The notes under the pieces were generated by a model, which saw nothing but the letters and a program-made list of their open reading frames with translations, had not been told where the DNA came from and did not search any database. Of a DNA stretch of 50,677 nucleotides, positions 9,643 through 17,163 are shown one piece after another; the first letter of the stretch is position 1; each line of letters opens with the position of its first letter. The DNA is taken from NCBI GenBank assembly GCA_023665825.1, contig JAMPDE010000001.1, positions 496,387 through 547,063 of the forward strand, read 5' to 3'. Source of the stretch: Alistipes senegalensis (GTDB lineage Bacteria > Bacteroidota > Bacteroidia > Bacteroidales > Rikenellaceae). The translations under genes were made by a program, and so were the position numbers.

Positions 9643-9675
9643 ACGAGGCTGTCCGATGCGGTCGGGCGGCCTCGT
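9643..9675 (+). terminator. Possible weak terminator hairpin after the GH57 gene
   Basis: ACGAGGC (9643-9649) pairs with GCCTCGT (9669-9675) around a 19-nt loop and is followed by TTTCC only. It ends 8 nt before the next ATG, so partial read-through is likely. Confidence 0.35.
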
Positions 9676-9683
9676 TTCCGGTT

Positions 9684-10079
9684 ATGGACGATATCCGTTT
9701 GGACAAATACCTGTGGGCCGTGCGCGTCTTCAAGACGCGCAGCGATGCGGCCGACGCCATTCGCACGAACAAGGTGTCGGTCAACGGCGCATGGGCCAAA
9801 CCGTCGCGCGAGGTGAAAATCGGCGACGAAATCGCCGTGCGCAAACAGCAGATCGTCTACTCGTACAAGGTGCTCGACCTCGTGTCGAGCCGCCAGCCCG
9901 CGAAAAACGTCCCCGCCTACTGTCTCAACATCACGCCGCAGGAGGAGCTGGACAAGCTGAACGTCCCGCGCGAGACGATTTTCGTTTTTCGCGAGCGGGG
10001 CACCGGCCGGCCGACCAAAAAGGAACGCCGCGACTTGGACGAACTGATGGACGGCATCTGTTTCGAGGACGACGAATGA
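9684..10079 (+). CDS. S4-domain RNA-binding protein, Hsp15-like
   Basis: 131 residues. The first 60 form an S4 RNA-binding domain: RLDKYLWAVRVFKTRSDAA then KVSVNGAWAKPSREVKIGDEI. The C-terminal tail GTGRPTKKERRDLDELM is the basic/acidic tail of the Hsp15 (HslR) family, which binds stalled 50S subunits carrying nascent chains. The length is normal for the family. It has no functional link with the glycogen genes upstream. The start ATG at 9684 places the S4 domain at the very N-terminus as expected. Confidence 0.88.
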   Translation: MDDIRLDKYLWAVRVFKTRSDAADAIRTNKVSVNGAWAKPSREVKIGDEIAVRKQQIVYSYKVLDLVSSRQPAKNVPAYCLNITPQEELDKLNVPRETIFVFRERGTGRPTKKERRDLDELMDGICFEDDE

Positions 10080-10143
10080 ACGCAGCGGCCCGAACGGCGG
10101 CCGTCTTGTGAATGGTAAACACGTGTATAAAAATAGCAAACGA

Positions 10144-11043
10144 ATGAAACCTACGCTTTTCGTACTGGCTGCCGGCATGGGCTCGCGCTACGGCGGTCTG
10201 AAACAGCTCGACGGGCTCGGCCCCAACGGCGAAACCATCATGGACTACTCGATTTTCGACGCGATCCGCGCCGGATTCGGCAAGGTCGTCTTCGTCATCC
10301 GCAAGGATTTCGAGCAGGATTTCCGTGAAAAGGTGCTGGCGAAATACGAACATCACATTCCGGTCGAGGTCGTGTTCCAGTCGGTCGACGACCTGCCCGC
10401 CGGTTTCGCCTGCCCGCCCGACCGCACCAAGCCTTGGGGTACGAACCACGCCGTGCTGATGGGCAAGGAGGCTATCCGCGAACCGTTCGCGGTCATCAAC
10501 GCCGACGACTTCTACGGCCGCGACGGGTTCCGCGTGCTGGGCGAATGGCTGTCGAAAGCCGACGGCGAGGGCAAATACTGCATGGTGGGTTATCGCATCG
10601 GCAATACGCTGTCGGAGAGCGGCACCGTCGCGCGCGGCATCTGCCAGACCGATGCGAACGGCTATCTGACGGGCGTGGTCGAACGTACGGACGTTGCGCG
10701 GGTCGACGGCGAGATTACCTTCACGGGCGACGACGGCAAACCGGCTCACACAGATGATACGACCCCCGTTTCGATGAACATGTGGGGCTTTACGCCCGAT
10801 TATTTTATTCATTCGGAAGAATACTTCCGCCGGTTTTTGCAGGAGAACATCGACAAGCCGAAAGCCGAATTTTTCATTCCGCTGGTCGTGAACGAGCTGA
10901 TCGTGAACGGCAAAGCGACGGTCGAGGTGCTCGACACGACGGCCAAATGGTTCGGCGTGACCTACGCGGCCGACCGGCAGGGTGTGGTCGACAAAATCGC
11001 CGCGCTGATCGCCGCCGGCGAATATCCCGAAAAACTCTGGTAG
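10144..11043 (+). CDS. Sugar-phosphate nucleotidyltransferase family protein
   Basis: 299 residues with a GT-A-like nucleotidyltransferase fold. LAAGMGSRYGGLKQL near the N-terminus is the nucleotide-binding G-x-G-x-R signature, and AVINADDFYGRDGF (near 120) holds the metal-binding aspartates. It probably couples a nucleoside triphosphate to a sugar or polyol phosphate; the substrate is not evident. An upstream in-frame codon at 10108 would add 12 residues, but the ATG at 10144 puts the signature at the usual distance from the N-terminus. A strong intrinsic terminator follows, so this gene ends a transcript. Confidence 0.8.
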   Translation: MKPTLFVLAAGMGSRYGGLKQLDGLGPNGETIMDYSIFDAIRAGFGKVVFVIRKDFEQDFREKVLAKYEHHIPVEVVFQSVDDLPAGFACPPDRTKPWGTNHAVLMGKEAIREPFAVINADDFYGRDGFRVLGEWLSKADGEGKYCMVGYRIGNTLSESGTVARGICQTDANGYLTGVVERTDVARVDGEITFTGDDGKPAHTDDTTPVSMNMWGFTPDYFIHSEEYFRRFLQENIDKPKAEFFIPLVVNELIVNGKATVEVLDTTAKWFGVTYAADRQGVVDKIAALIAAGEYPEKLW

Positions 11044-11090
11044 CTGGTGCGGAAGCGTGGCCAAAGGAGCCGTTCCGACCGAAATCGAGA

Positions 11091-11122
11091 AAATCGCCCG
11101 CTTTTCAGCGGGCGATTTTTTT
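11091..11122 (+). terminator. Intrinsic terminator after the nucleotidyltransferase gene
   Basis: AAATCGCCCGC (11091-11101) pairs perfectly with GCGGGCGATTT (11108-11118) around a 6-nt loop, with a run of seven T ending at 11122. Confidence 0.9.
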
Positions 11123-11153
11123 CGATGACGGGCGCTTCGGCCGTTTTTGGCGC

Positions 11154-11176
11154 GGTGCATTTTCATGCACCTTTTT
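11154..11176 (+). terminator. Second intrinsic terminator in tandem
   Basis: GGTGCAT (11154-11160), loop TTTC, ATGCACC (11165-11171) and then TTTTT. It backs up the terminator 40 bp upstream. Confidence 0.75.
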
Positions 11177-11249
11177 CTCGTCTCGGCATAGCCTGTGCAA
11201 GCATGGCTCCGCCCGCGACTTATCGAAAACGTTCTTTTGTTCCGATGCG

Positions 11250-11280
11250 TTTCGTTTTTTGGAATTTTTTTATAATTTTG
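11250..11280 (+). promoter_or_regulatory. Probable promoter of the acyltransferase gene
   Basis: TAATTTTG at 11273-11280 fits the -7 element. TTTC at 11250-11253, 19 bp upstream, is a weak -33 element. The ATG is 53 nt downstream. Confidence 0.5.
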
Positions 11281-11333
11281 TATTAATTGTCCGCTTTCCG
11301 ACAGGAATCGGATGGCATTACGAAGCGCGAGCC

Positions 11334-12209
11334 ATGTATCATTTACTGCTTTTCTTTTTCAGACTGGTATCATACATCCCTTTCGGGCTGCTTTATGTCA
11401 TCTCGGACCTCCTGTTCTATCCGCTCTATTACGTCGTGCGCTACCGTCGGAAAATCGTGCGGCGAAACCTGACCGAATCGTTCCCGGAAAAAAGTTTAGG
11501 AGAAATAAAACGCATCGAAAAGAAATTTTACCGGTTTTTTGTCGATACGGCACTCGAAAGCTGCAAACTGTTTACCGTTTCGCCCGAAGAAATGCGGCGG
11601 CGGGTGAAGTTCGCGAATGTCGACAAGGTGAACGCCATGCTCCGCGAGGGGAAGTCGATTTCGGTCTTTCTGGGCCATTACGGCAACTGGGAGTGGGTGT
11701 CGTCCGTAGGCTTATGGCTGACCAAAGATGCGCTGTGCGCGCAAATCTATCATAAATTGCGCAACGAGACGATGGACCGGCTGCTGATTCGTTCGCGGGA
11801 GCGGCTCGGAAACAAATGCGTGGACATGTACCATACCGTGCGGTTCATCGCCGACGAATCGAAGGGCCCCCGACCGCTCATCATCGGTTTCATCGCCGAC
11901 CAGTCGCCCAAGAAACGCGAGGTGAAACACTTCCTCGATTTTCTGAATCACCGCGTGCCGGTGCTGACCGGAACCGAGAAAATCACCAAGCATTACGGCT
12001 ACGAAGCGATGTTTCTGGGAATGAAACGGATCCGGCGGGGATACTACGAATGCGAGTTCTCGTTCCTGCACGACGATCCGAAGTCGCTGCCCGATTTCGA
12101 GCTGACGGCGCTCTATTACCGCCGGCTGGAGCAGGAAATCCGGCAGCAGCCGGAACTCTACCTGTGGACGCACAAACGTTTCAAGCACGCGGAGAAGTGC
12201 GCCCGATAA
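11334..12209 (+). CDS. LpxL/HtrB-type lysophospholipid (lipid A) acyltransferase
   Basis: 291 residues. A hydrophobic N-terminal segment (residues about 2-30, MYHLLLFFFRLVSYIPFGLL) would anchor it in the inner membrane. FLGHYGNWEW (near 108) carries the His-x4-Glu catalytic motif of lipid A late acyltransferases, and DQSPKKREVKHFLDFLNH follows at the expected distance. It would transfer an acyl chain from acyl-ACP to a lipid A precursor or related lipid. The frame is open far upstream, but the ATG at 11334 begins the membrane segment and follows the promoter-like TAATTTTG. The Stealth gene starts 35 nt downstream. Confidence 0.85.
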   Translation: MYHLLLFFFRLVSYIPFGLLYVISDLLFYPLYYVVRYRRKIVRRNLTESFPEKSLGEIKRIEKKFYRFFVDTALESCKLFTVSPEEMRRRVKFANVDKVNAMLREGKSISVFLGHYGNWEWVSSVGLWLTKDALCAQIYHKLRNETMDRLLIRSRERLGNKCVDMYHTVRFIADESKGPRPLIIGFIADQSPKKREVKHFLDFLNHRVPVLTGTEKITKHYGYEAMFLGMKRIRRGYYECEFSFLHDDPKSLPDFELTALYYRRLEQEIRQQPELYLWTHKRFKHAEKCAR

Positions 12210-12244
12210 ATGACTGATGCAATGAATTAACCCACTTAAACAGC

Positions 12245-13237
12245 ATGGAGATAGATTTCGTCATCACTTGGGTCGACATGAACGACCCCGAGTGGCAAAC
12301 TGAATTTTCGAGATATTCCGGCGATAAGGGTAATACGAAAAACGGGGTTTCCGAAGCTCGGTTCCGCGACTACGGATTCCTGAAATACTGGTTTCGCGGC
12401 GTGGAGAAATTCGCCCCTTGGGTGCGGAAAATCCACTTCGTGACGAGCGGACAGAAACCCGATTGGCTCGATGCGGACAACCCCAAGATTCACCTCGTCC
12501 GCCACAAGGATTACATCCCCGAGCAGTTCCTGCCGACCTACAATTCGGTGGTCATCGAACGCTATGTGCACCGGATTCCGGGACTGGCCGAACATTTCGT
12601 CTACTTCAACGACGATTTCTATTTGATAAACGATATCGGAACCGACCGGTTTTTCAAGAACGGGCTGCCGCGCGACATCGCCGTGTTCCAGTACAACCCG
12701 TCGTGGTCGCAGTGGTACCGCCGAATCAAGAACAACATCGAAATCATCAACCGCCACTTCGACAAGAAAGAGGTGATGACGCGCTTCCACGACAAGTGGT
12801 TCGACAAAACCTACGGCTCGAAAGCCCTCTGGAATTATTTATTAAAACCTTACGGCAAATTCATCACGCTCCGCACGCCACACAACGCCCAGCCTTATCT
12901 GAAATCGACGTTCGAGGAGGTGTGGGCCGTCGCCGAAAAAGAGCTGACCGAAACTTCGGCCAACCGGTTCCGTGCGCTGACCGACTACACGCCGGAGCTG
13001 TTCCGCACGTGGCAGATCTGCAAGGGGAATTTCGAGCCCTACAACACCTATTGCGACACGAAGATGTTCCCGCTGATGATGCGTCCGAAACAGGCTGTGC
13101 GGGCGATCTACGAACAGTCCTACAACCTGATCTGCCTGAACGACAACGTGCACATACGTCACTACGAACAGGTCATGGAGGACTTGAAAGCGGCTTTCGA
13201 GCATATCCTGCCCGAAAAATCGGGCTTTGAAATCTGA
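12245..13237 (+). CDS. Stealth family polysaccharide phosphotransferase
   Basis: 330 residues. The conserved regions of the Stealth family are visible: FVITWVDMNDPEWQ (CR1, residues 5-18), FRDYGFLKYWFRGVEKFAPWVRKI (CR2, described by FRDYGFLKYWFRG near 40), HFVYFNDDFYLIND (CR3, near 118), and a C-terminal LNDNVHIRHYEQV (CR4, near 298). Family members transfer hexose-1-phosphate units from a nucleotide sugar into capsular or cell-wall polysaccharide. It sits with an acyltransferase and three glycosyltransferases, which suggests a surface glycan. One TTTATTAA octamer lies inside the gene at 12838-12845 as AT-rich codons. Confidence 0.9.
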   Translation: MEIDFVITWVDMNDPEWQTEFSRYSGDKGNTKNGVSEARFRDYGFLKYWFRGVEKFAPWVRKIHFVTSGQKPDWLDADNPKIHLVRHKDYIPEQFLPTYNSVVIERYVHRIPGLAEHFVYFNDDFYLINDIGTDRFFKNGLPRDIAVFQYNPSWSQWYRRIKNNIEIINRHFDKKEVMTRFHDKWFDKTYGSKALWNYLLKPYGKFITLRTPHNAQPYLKSTFEEVWAVAEKELTETSANRFRALTDYTPELFRTWQICKGNFEPYNTYCDTKMFPLMMRPKQAVRAIYEQSYNLICLNDNVHIRHYEQVMEDLKAAFEHILPEKSGFEI

Positions 13238-13261
13238 TTCCGAAACAAATCGTACGAACCC

Positions 13262-14140
13262 ATGAATAAAGCACTTGCTGAAATGATCGCGGGGGTGATT
13301 CCGCACAAGATGACCCGCAACCGGTGGCGCGGCATCCTGCGCTACGGCCTCTTCCGTGCCTTCGCGTTGAAACGGCGGCTGAAACACGACCGCACGCAGC
13401 CCGAACACTATCTGGCGGTGTGCGCCATTGCCAAGAACGAAGGTCCCTATTTCGCGGAGTGGATAGAATGGCACCGCCGGCAGGGGGTCGAGAAGTTCTA
13501 CATCTACGACAACGAAAGTACCGACGGCACGCGCGAGCTGCTCGAACCCTACATCCGTTCGGGGCTCGTGGAGTATCGTTATTGGCCCGGACGCCGCCAG
13601 CAGCTGGCTGCCTACGACGATTGCATGGAGCGGCATCGGCTGTCGGCGCGCTGGATTGCGATCATCGACTTGGACGAGTTCATCGTGCCCTTGAAGGACG
13701 GTTCCATACCGGAGTTTTTGCACCGTTTCGAGGAGGTTCCGGTCGTCGAAATCAACTGGCTGATTTACGGCAGCGGCGGAGCGAAGACCAAGACGGCCGG
13801 CACGATGATGGAACGCTTCAAACGCCACTCCGTGCCGAACCACCTGCTGAACCGCCATGTGAAAAGCATCGTTGACCCGCGCCGGGTCTGCGGAATGATC
13901 GGCTGCCACGAAGCCGCGCGGATTTCGGGACACGCCGCCGATTCGCACGGCGAGCGGATTCGGAAAAATTTCCGCGACCGCGAGCCCCAGCAGGATGTTA
14001 TCCGCATCAACCACTATGCGGTGAAGTCTTACGAGGAGTTTTTGGGGAAACAAGCGCGCGGAAGGGCTCGCGGAAAGGGGATCCGTACGTTGGAGTATTT
14101 CGACCGGTTCGATTTGAACGACATCGAAGAACTTGAATGA
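13262..14140 (+). CDS. Glycosyltransferase, GT92-like (DUF23 type)
   Basis: 292 residues. The GT-A core is shown by AVCAIAKNEGPYFAEWIEWH (near 50), FYIYDNESTDGTRELLEPY (near 78) and IAIIDLDEFIVPL (near 140), where the D-x-D type motif and the D-E-F pattern typical of GT92 occur. It lacks a signal peptide or membrane segment and probably works on a membrane-bound glycan intermediate in the cytoplasm. Its stop overlaps the start of the next gene (ATGA at 14137-14140), indicating translational coupling. Donor and acceptor are unknown. Confidence 0.82.
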   Translation: MNKALAEMIAGVIPHKMTRNRWRGILRYGLFRAFALKRRLKHDRTQPEHYLAVCAIAKNEGPYFAEWIEWHRRQGVEKFYIYDNESTDGTRELLEPYIRSGLVEYRYWPGRRQQLAAYDDCMERHRLSARWIAIIDLDEFIVPLKDGSIPEFLHRFEEVPVVEINWLIYGSGGAKTKTAGTMMERFKRHSVPNHLLNRHVKSIVDPRRVCGMIGCHEAARISGHAADSHGERIRKNFRDREPQQDVIRINHYAVKSYEEFLGKQARGRARGKGIRTLEYFDRFDLNDIEELE

Positions 14141-14949
14141 ATTTTATCAACATGTATATGAATCAAAAATCGAGGGGGGGGGAACAGGTCATTGTTTCGT
14201 TGACTTCGTTTCCGGCCGCGATTCCCTACGCCGTCGGGGCGATCCGCTCCATTCTGCGCGGTTCCGTGCTGCCGGACAAGGTAGTGCTTTATCTTACCTT
14301 CGCGCAATTCGGCGAAGCGGGCATTCCGCAGGAATTGCTGGAACTGGCCGAGCAGAATCCGATTTTCGAGATACGCAATTACGACCGCGACATCCGGTCG
14401 TACCGGAAACTCATCCCGGCGTTGGCCGATTTCCCCGACGCCATTATCGTGACGGTCGACGACGATGTGGCTTATCATCGCCACATGCTGCGCGATTTGC
14501 TGGCCCTGCATGCGCAGTTGCCGGATGCCGTGCTGGCGCATCGGGCCAAACGCATCCGGCCCGGCGAACCCTATCGCCGCTGGATGAAATACCGCTGGTA
14601 CCACTTTCTGTTCCGTCGGATTCATCGGGGATTCACGATTTTGCAAACCGGTGTCGGCGGGGTGCTGTACCCTCCGCACGCGTTGAGGCCCGACATGCTC
14701 GACGCCGATCTGTTCACCGCCATCGCGCCTACGACCGACGACATCTGGTTTTGGGCGGCGGCCGTCGCCAACGGCGTACCGGTCGTGCCCGTCCCGTTCG
14801 GTTACAGCAAAACGCACGATTTGGAAAAACCGTGCGAACTGGCATTGAAAATGACCAATATCGAGGGGCAGTCCGACCGCAATGCGGCTGCGCTGCAAGC
14901 GATACTCGAACGCTATCCCGAAATCGGGAAACGAATGGAAGAGGAATGA
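14137..14949 (+). CDS. Glycosyltransferase-like protein, tandem copy A
   Basis: 270 residues. VSLTSFPAAIPYAVGAIRSI near the N-terminus and IIVTVDDDVAYH (near 108) are typical of a GT-A nucleotide-sugar transferase; the DDD motif would bind metal. The middle of the gene (14201-14762) is identical to copy B, while both ends differ. The ATG overlaps the stop of the GT92-like gene. A G-run of eight at about 14174-14181, early in the coding region, could be a slippage site that switches the frame; in this sequence the frame is open. Confidence 0.8.
   Translation: MNFINMYMNQKSRGGEQVIVSLTSFPAAIPYAVGAIRSILRGSVLPDKVVLYLTFAQFGEAGIPQELLELAEQNPIFEIRNYDRDIRSYRKLIPALADFPDAIIVTVDDDVAYHRHMLRDLLALHAQLPDAVLAHRAKRIRPGEPYRRWMKYRWYHFLFRRIHRGFTILQTGVGGVLYPPHALRPDMLDADLFTAIAPTTDDIWFWAAAVANGVPVVPVPFGYSKTHDLEKPCELALKMTNIEGQSDRNAAALQAILERYPEIGKRMEEE
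14201..14762 (+). repeat. 562-bp direct repeat, first copy
   Basis: Read side by side, 14201-14762 and 15044-15605 show no difference (offset 843 bp). Differences begin immediately outside both ends. The pattern indicates recent gene conversion or a very recent partial duplication. Confidence 0.9.
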
Positions 14950-14994
14950 TGATTGACCTGCCGCCGTCGGCTGCAATAGCGTAAATTTAATAAA

Positions 14995-15825
14995 ATGGAT
15001 ACGAATCACATAGCGGGAGCGGGGGAGCGGGTCGTCGTTTCGATGACTTCGTTTCCGGCCGCGATTCCCTACGCCGTCGGGGCGATCCGCTCCATTCTGC
15101 GCGGTTCCGTGCTGCCGGACAAGGTAGTGCTTTATCTTACCTTCGCGCAATTCGGCGAAGCGGGCATTCCGCAGGAATTGCTGGAACTGGCCGAGCAGAA
15201 TCCGATTTTCGAGATACGCAATTACGACCGCGACATCCGGTCGTACCGGAAACTCATCCCGGCGTTGGCCGATTTCCCCGACGCCATTATCGTGACGGTC
15301 GACGACGATGTGGCTTATCATCGCCACATGCTGCGCGATTTGCTGGCCCTGCATGCGCAGTTGCCGGATGCCGTGCTGGCGCATCGGGCCAAACGCATCC
15401 GGCCCGGCGAACCCTATCGCCGCTGGATGAAATACCGCTGGTACCACTTTCTGTTCCGTCGGATTCATCGGGGATTCACGATTTTGCAAACCGGTGTCGG
15501 CGGGGTGCTGTACCCTCCGCACGCGTTGAGGCCCGACATGCTCGACGCCGATCTGTTCACCGCCATCGCGCCTACGACCGACGACATCTGGTTTTGGGCG
15601 GCGGCTGTCGCCAACGGCGTGCCGGTCGTGCCCGTGCCGTTCGGGCGCAACAAGCCGCGCGGACTGGACAAACCCAGCGAACTGTCGTTGAAAAAGACCA
15701 ACTTCAAGGGGCGGACCGACCGGAACGCGGCCGCGCTGCAAGCGATTCTCGAACGCTATCCCGAAATCGAAAAACGCTTGTTGAAAAGCGAACGTTTCCC
15801 CGAAAAGTCGTCGTTCGAGAAGTAA
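14995..15825 (+). CDS. Glycosyltransferase-like protein, tandem copy B
   Basis: 276 residues, a paralogue of copy A with the same VSMTSFPAA start and VTVDDDVAYH metal site. From the codon for the Thr of TSFPAA to DIWFWAAA the two proteins and the DNA are the same. After that the tails diverge (GRNKPRGLDKPSELSL here, GYSKTHDLEKPCELAL in copy A), and copy B has a longer basic C-terminus. The ATG directly abuts TTAATAAA at 14987-14994. It ends the glycan block; nrnA follows after 13 nt. Confidence 0.8.
   Translation: MDTNHIAGAGERVVVSMTSFPAAIPYAVGAIRSILRGSVLPDKVVLYLTFAQFGEAGIPQELLELAEQNPIFEIRNYDRDIRSYRKLIPALADFPDAIIVTVDDDVAYHRHMLRDLLALHAQLPDAVLAHRAKRIRPGEPYRRWMKYRWYHFLFRRIHRGFTILQTGVGGVLYPPHALRPDMLDADLFTAIAPTTDDIWFWAAAVANGVPVVPVPFGRNKPRGLDKPSELSLKKTNFKGRTDRNAAALQAILERYPEIEKRLLKSERFPEKSSFEK
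15044..15605 (+). repeat. 562-bp direct repeat, second copy
   Basis: Second copy of 14201-14762. The first mismatch downstream is C/T at 14763/15606, and mismatches then become frequent. Confidence 0.9.
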
Positions 15826-15838
15826 ACTGCCTTTGACT

Positions 15839-16867
15839 ATGGAGATTCGACAAGCACAACTGGATGCGCTGCGCGAGCTGCTCGCACGACCCGCACAGAA
15901 AATCGTCATCGTATCGCACACCAATCCCGACGGCGATGCGATCGGCTCGTCGCTCACGTGGGCTGCGATGCTGCGGTCGCTGGGTCACGCCGTGACGTGC
16001 ATCGTGCCGAACAAATACCCCTATTTCCTCGACTGGATGGCGGGCATCGGCGAACTCGTCGTGTTCCGTACCGACGAGGAGGGCCGCGCCGCGCGGGCCA
16101 TTGCCGAAGCCGACCAGATCTACTGCCTCGATTTCAACACGCTGTCGCGGCTCGAAATTTTGAGCGAAACCCTCGCCTCGAACACGACCGCCAAACGGGT
16201 GTTGATCGACCACCACTTGGCGCCCGGCAAGGAGTTCGACCTGCTGCTGTCGTTCCCCGAGAGTTGCAGCACGTGTTTCGTCGTCTACTCGCTCATCGAG
16301 GCGTTGTGGGGCACGGAGGCCATCACCCGCGAAATGGCCGAACTGCTCTACGTGGGCATCATGACCGATACGGGCAATTTCGCCTTTTCGTCGCTGACGC
16401 CCGAACTGTTCCGTGCGGTGGCCGTGCTGGTCGAGCGCGGCATCCGCATTCCCGAAATCCACAACAACGTTTACAATTCCTACACGGAGGGCCGCGCGCG
16501 GCTGTTCGGCTACGCGATCGACCGCAAGATGAAAATCATCGAGGAGGGCAAGGCGGCCTACATGTCGCTGACCGAATATGAGATGCGGAAATTCCACTTC
16601 CAGCAGGGCGACAACGAGGGATTCGTCAATTATGCCCTCACGATTCGGTCGGTCAAGATGTCGGCGATGTTCTCGGCGCAGCACAAGTTCATCCGCGTGT
16701 CGCTGCGGTCGCGCGCGGGGGTCGACGTCAATCTGTTCGCCCGCCGGTACTTCAACGGCGGCGGCCACAAGAACGCCGCAGGCGGCAAATCGTTCGTGTC
16801 GATGGGCGAGACCATCGAACACTACATCCGCTCGGTCCGCGAATTTGCAGAGGAGGGGAGGTTGTGA
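15839..16867 (+). CDS. nrnA: Bifunctional oligoribonuclease / pAp phosphatase NrnA
   Basis: 342 residues of the DHH phosphoesterase family. The metal-binding motifs are in order: SHTNPDGDAIGSS (residues 21-33), the Asp in CLDFNT, IDHHLAPG (the DHH motif, near 123), MTDTGNF (near 175), and the C-terminal DHHA1 domain with FNGGGHKNAAGG (near 306). It degrades nanoRNAs of 2-5 nt and hydrolyses 3'-phosphoadenosine 5'-phosphate. An in-frame TTG lies 6 nt before the ATG at 15839; the ATG gives the normal N-terminus. R1 and R3 repeats follow. Confidence 0.92.
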   Translation: MEIRQAQLDALRELLARPAQKIVIVSHTNPDGDAIGSSLTWAAMLRSLGHAVTCIVPNKYPYFLDWMAGIGELVVFRTDEEGRAARAIAEADQIYCLDFNTLSRLEILSETLASNTTAKRVLIDHHLAPGKEFDLLLSFPESCSTCFVVYSLIEALWGTEAITREMAELLYVGIMTDTGNFAFSSLTPELFRAVAVLVERGIRIPEIHNNVYNSYTEGRARLFGYAIDRKMKIIEEGKAAYMSLTEYEMRKFHFQQGDNEGFVNYALTIRSVKMSAMFSAQHKFIRVSLRSRAGVDVNLFARRYFNGGGHKNAAGGKSFVSMGETIEHYIRSVREFAEEGRL

Positions 16868-16888
16868 AAGAGTCGTGCGGACCGAAGT

Positions 16889-16962
16889 CTGCGGACGGCA
16901 CGACACGTCAGTGGCGGGCCTCCGCTGGCGGAGGCTTCGGCCCGCGCGACGCAAAGCGTCGC
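16889..16962. repeat. R1 intergenic repeat, copy 2 (74 bp)
   Basis: Nearly identical to 6763-6836, with differences seen only at GACACGT/GACACGC and GCAAAG/GCAGAG. It starts 21 nt after the nrnA stop. Confidence 0.85.
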
Positions 16963-16982
16963 TGTGAATAGAGAATCGGATG

Positions 16983-17030
16983 AGTGCGCTTCCGGCCGTC
17001 GGAAATCTGATGACTGCCCGTAGCCCTAAA
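16983..17030 (-). repeat. R3 repeat body, reverse orientation
   Basis: On the minus strand this reads AGGGCTACGGGCAGTC followed by TTTCCGACGGCCGGAAGCGCACTC, matching the other R3 bodies at 35470, 39903, 41456 and 47168. It lies between nrnA and the gdhA promoter. Confidence 0.7.
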
Positions 17031-17037
17031 AAAAACG

Positions 17038-17068
17038 TTGGAGAATCGAAATAGATTGTTTATATTTG
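17038..17068 (+). promoter_or_regulatory. Promoter of gdhA
   Basis: TTG at 17038-17040 and TATATTTG at 17061-17068 are separated by 20 bp. The leader is about 90 nt and ends CTAATAAA 5 nt before the ATG, a variant of the TTAATAAA motif. Confidence 0.75.
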
Positions 17069-17163
17069 TTTAGCCGGAGCGGCCGGGCGACGGTGCCGCG
17101 CCCGACGGGCGGCCGATGACCGCACAATGGCAGACGAAAACCAATTCAACCTAATAAAATACT

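Noticed and set aside
10108-10143. Upstream start codon for the nucleotidyltransferase
   Set aside because: It would add 12 residues (MNGKHVYKNSKR) before the nucleotide-binding signature, unlike the family's usual start.
16868-17163. Riboswitch in the gdhA upstream region
   Set aside because: The hairpins there belong to R1 and R3 and lie upstream of the promoter at 17038-17068, so they are not in the gdhA leader.
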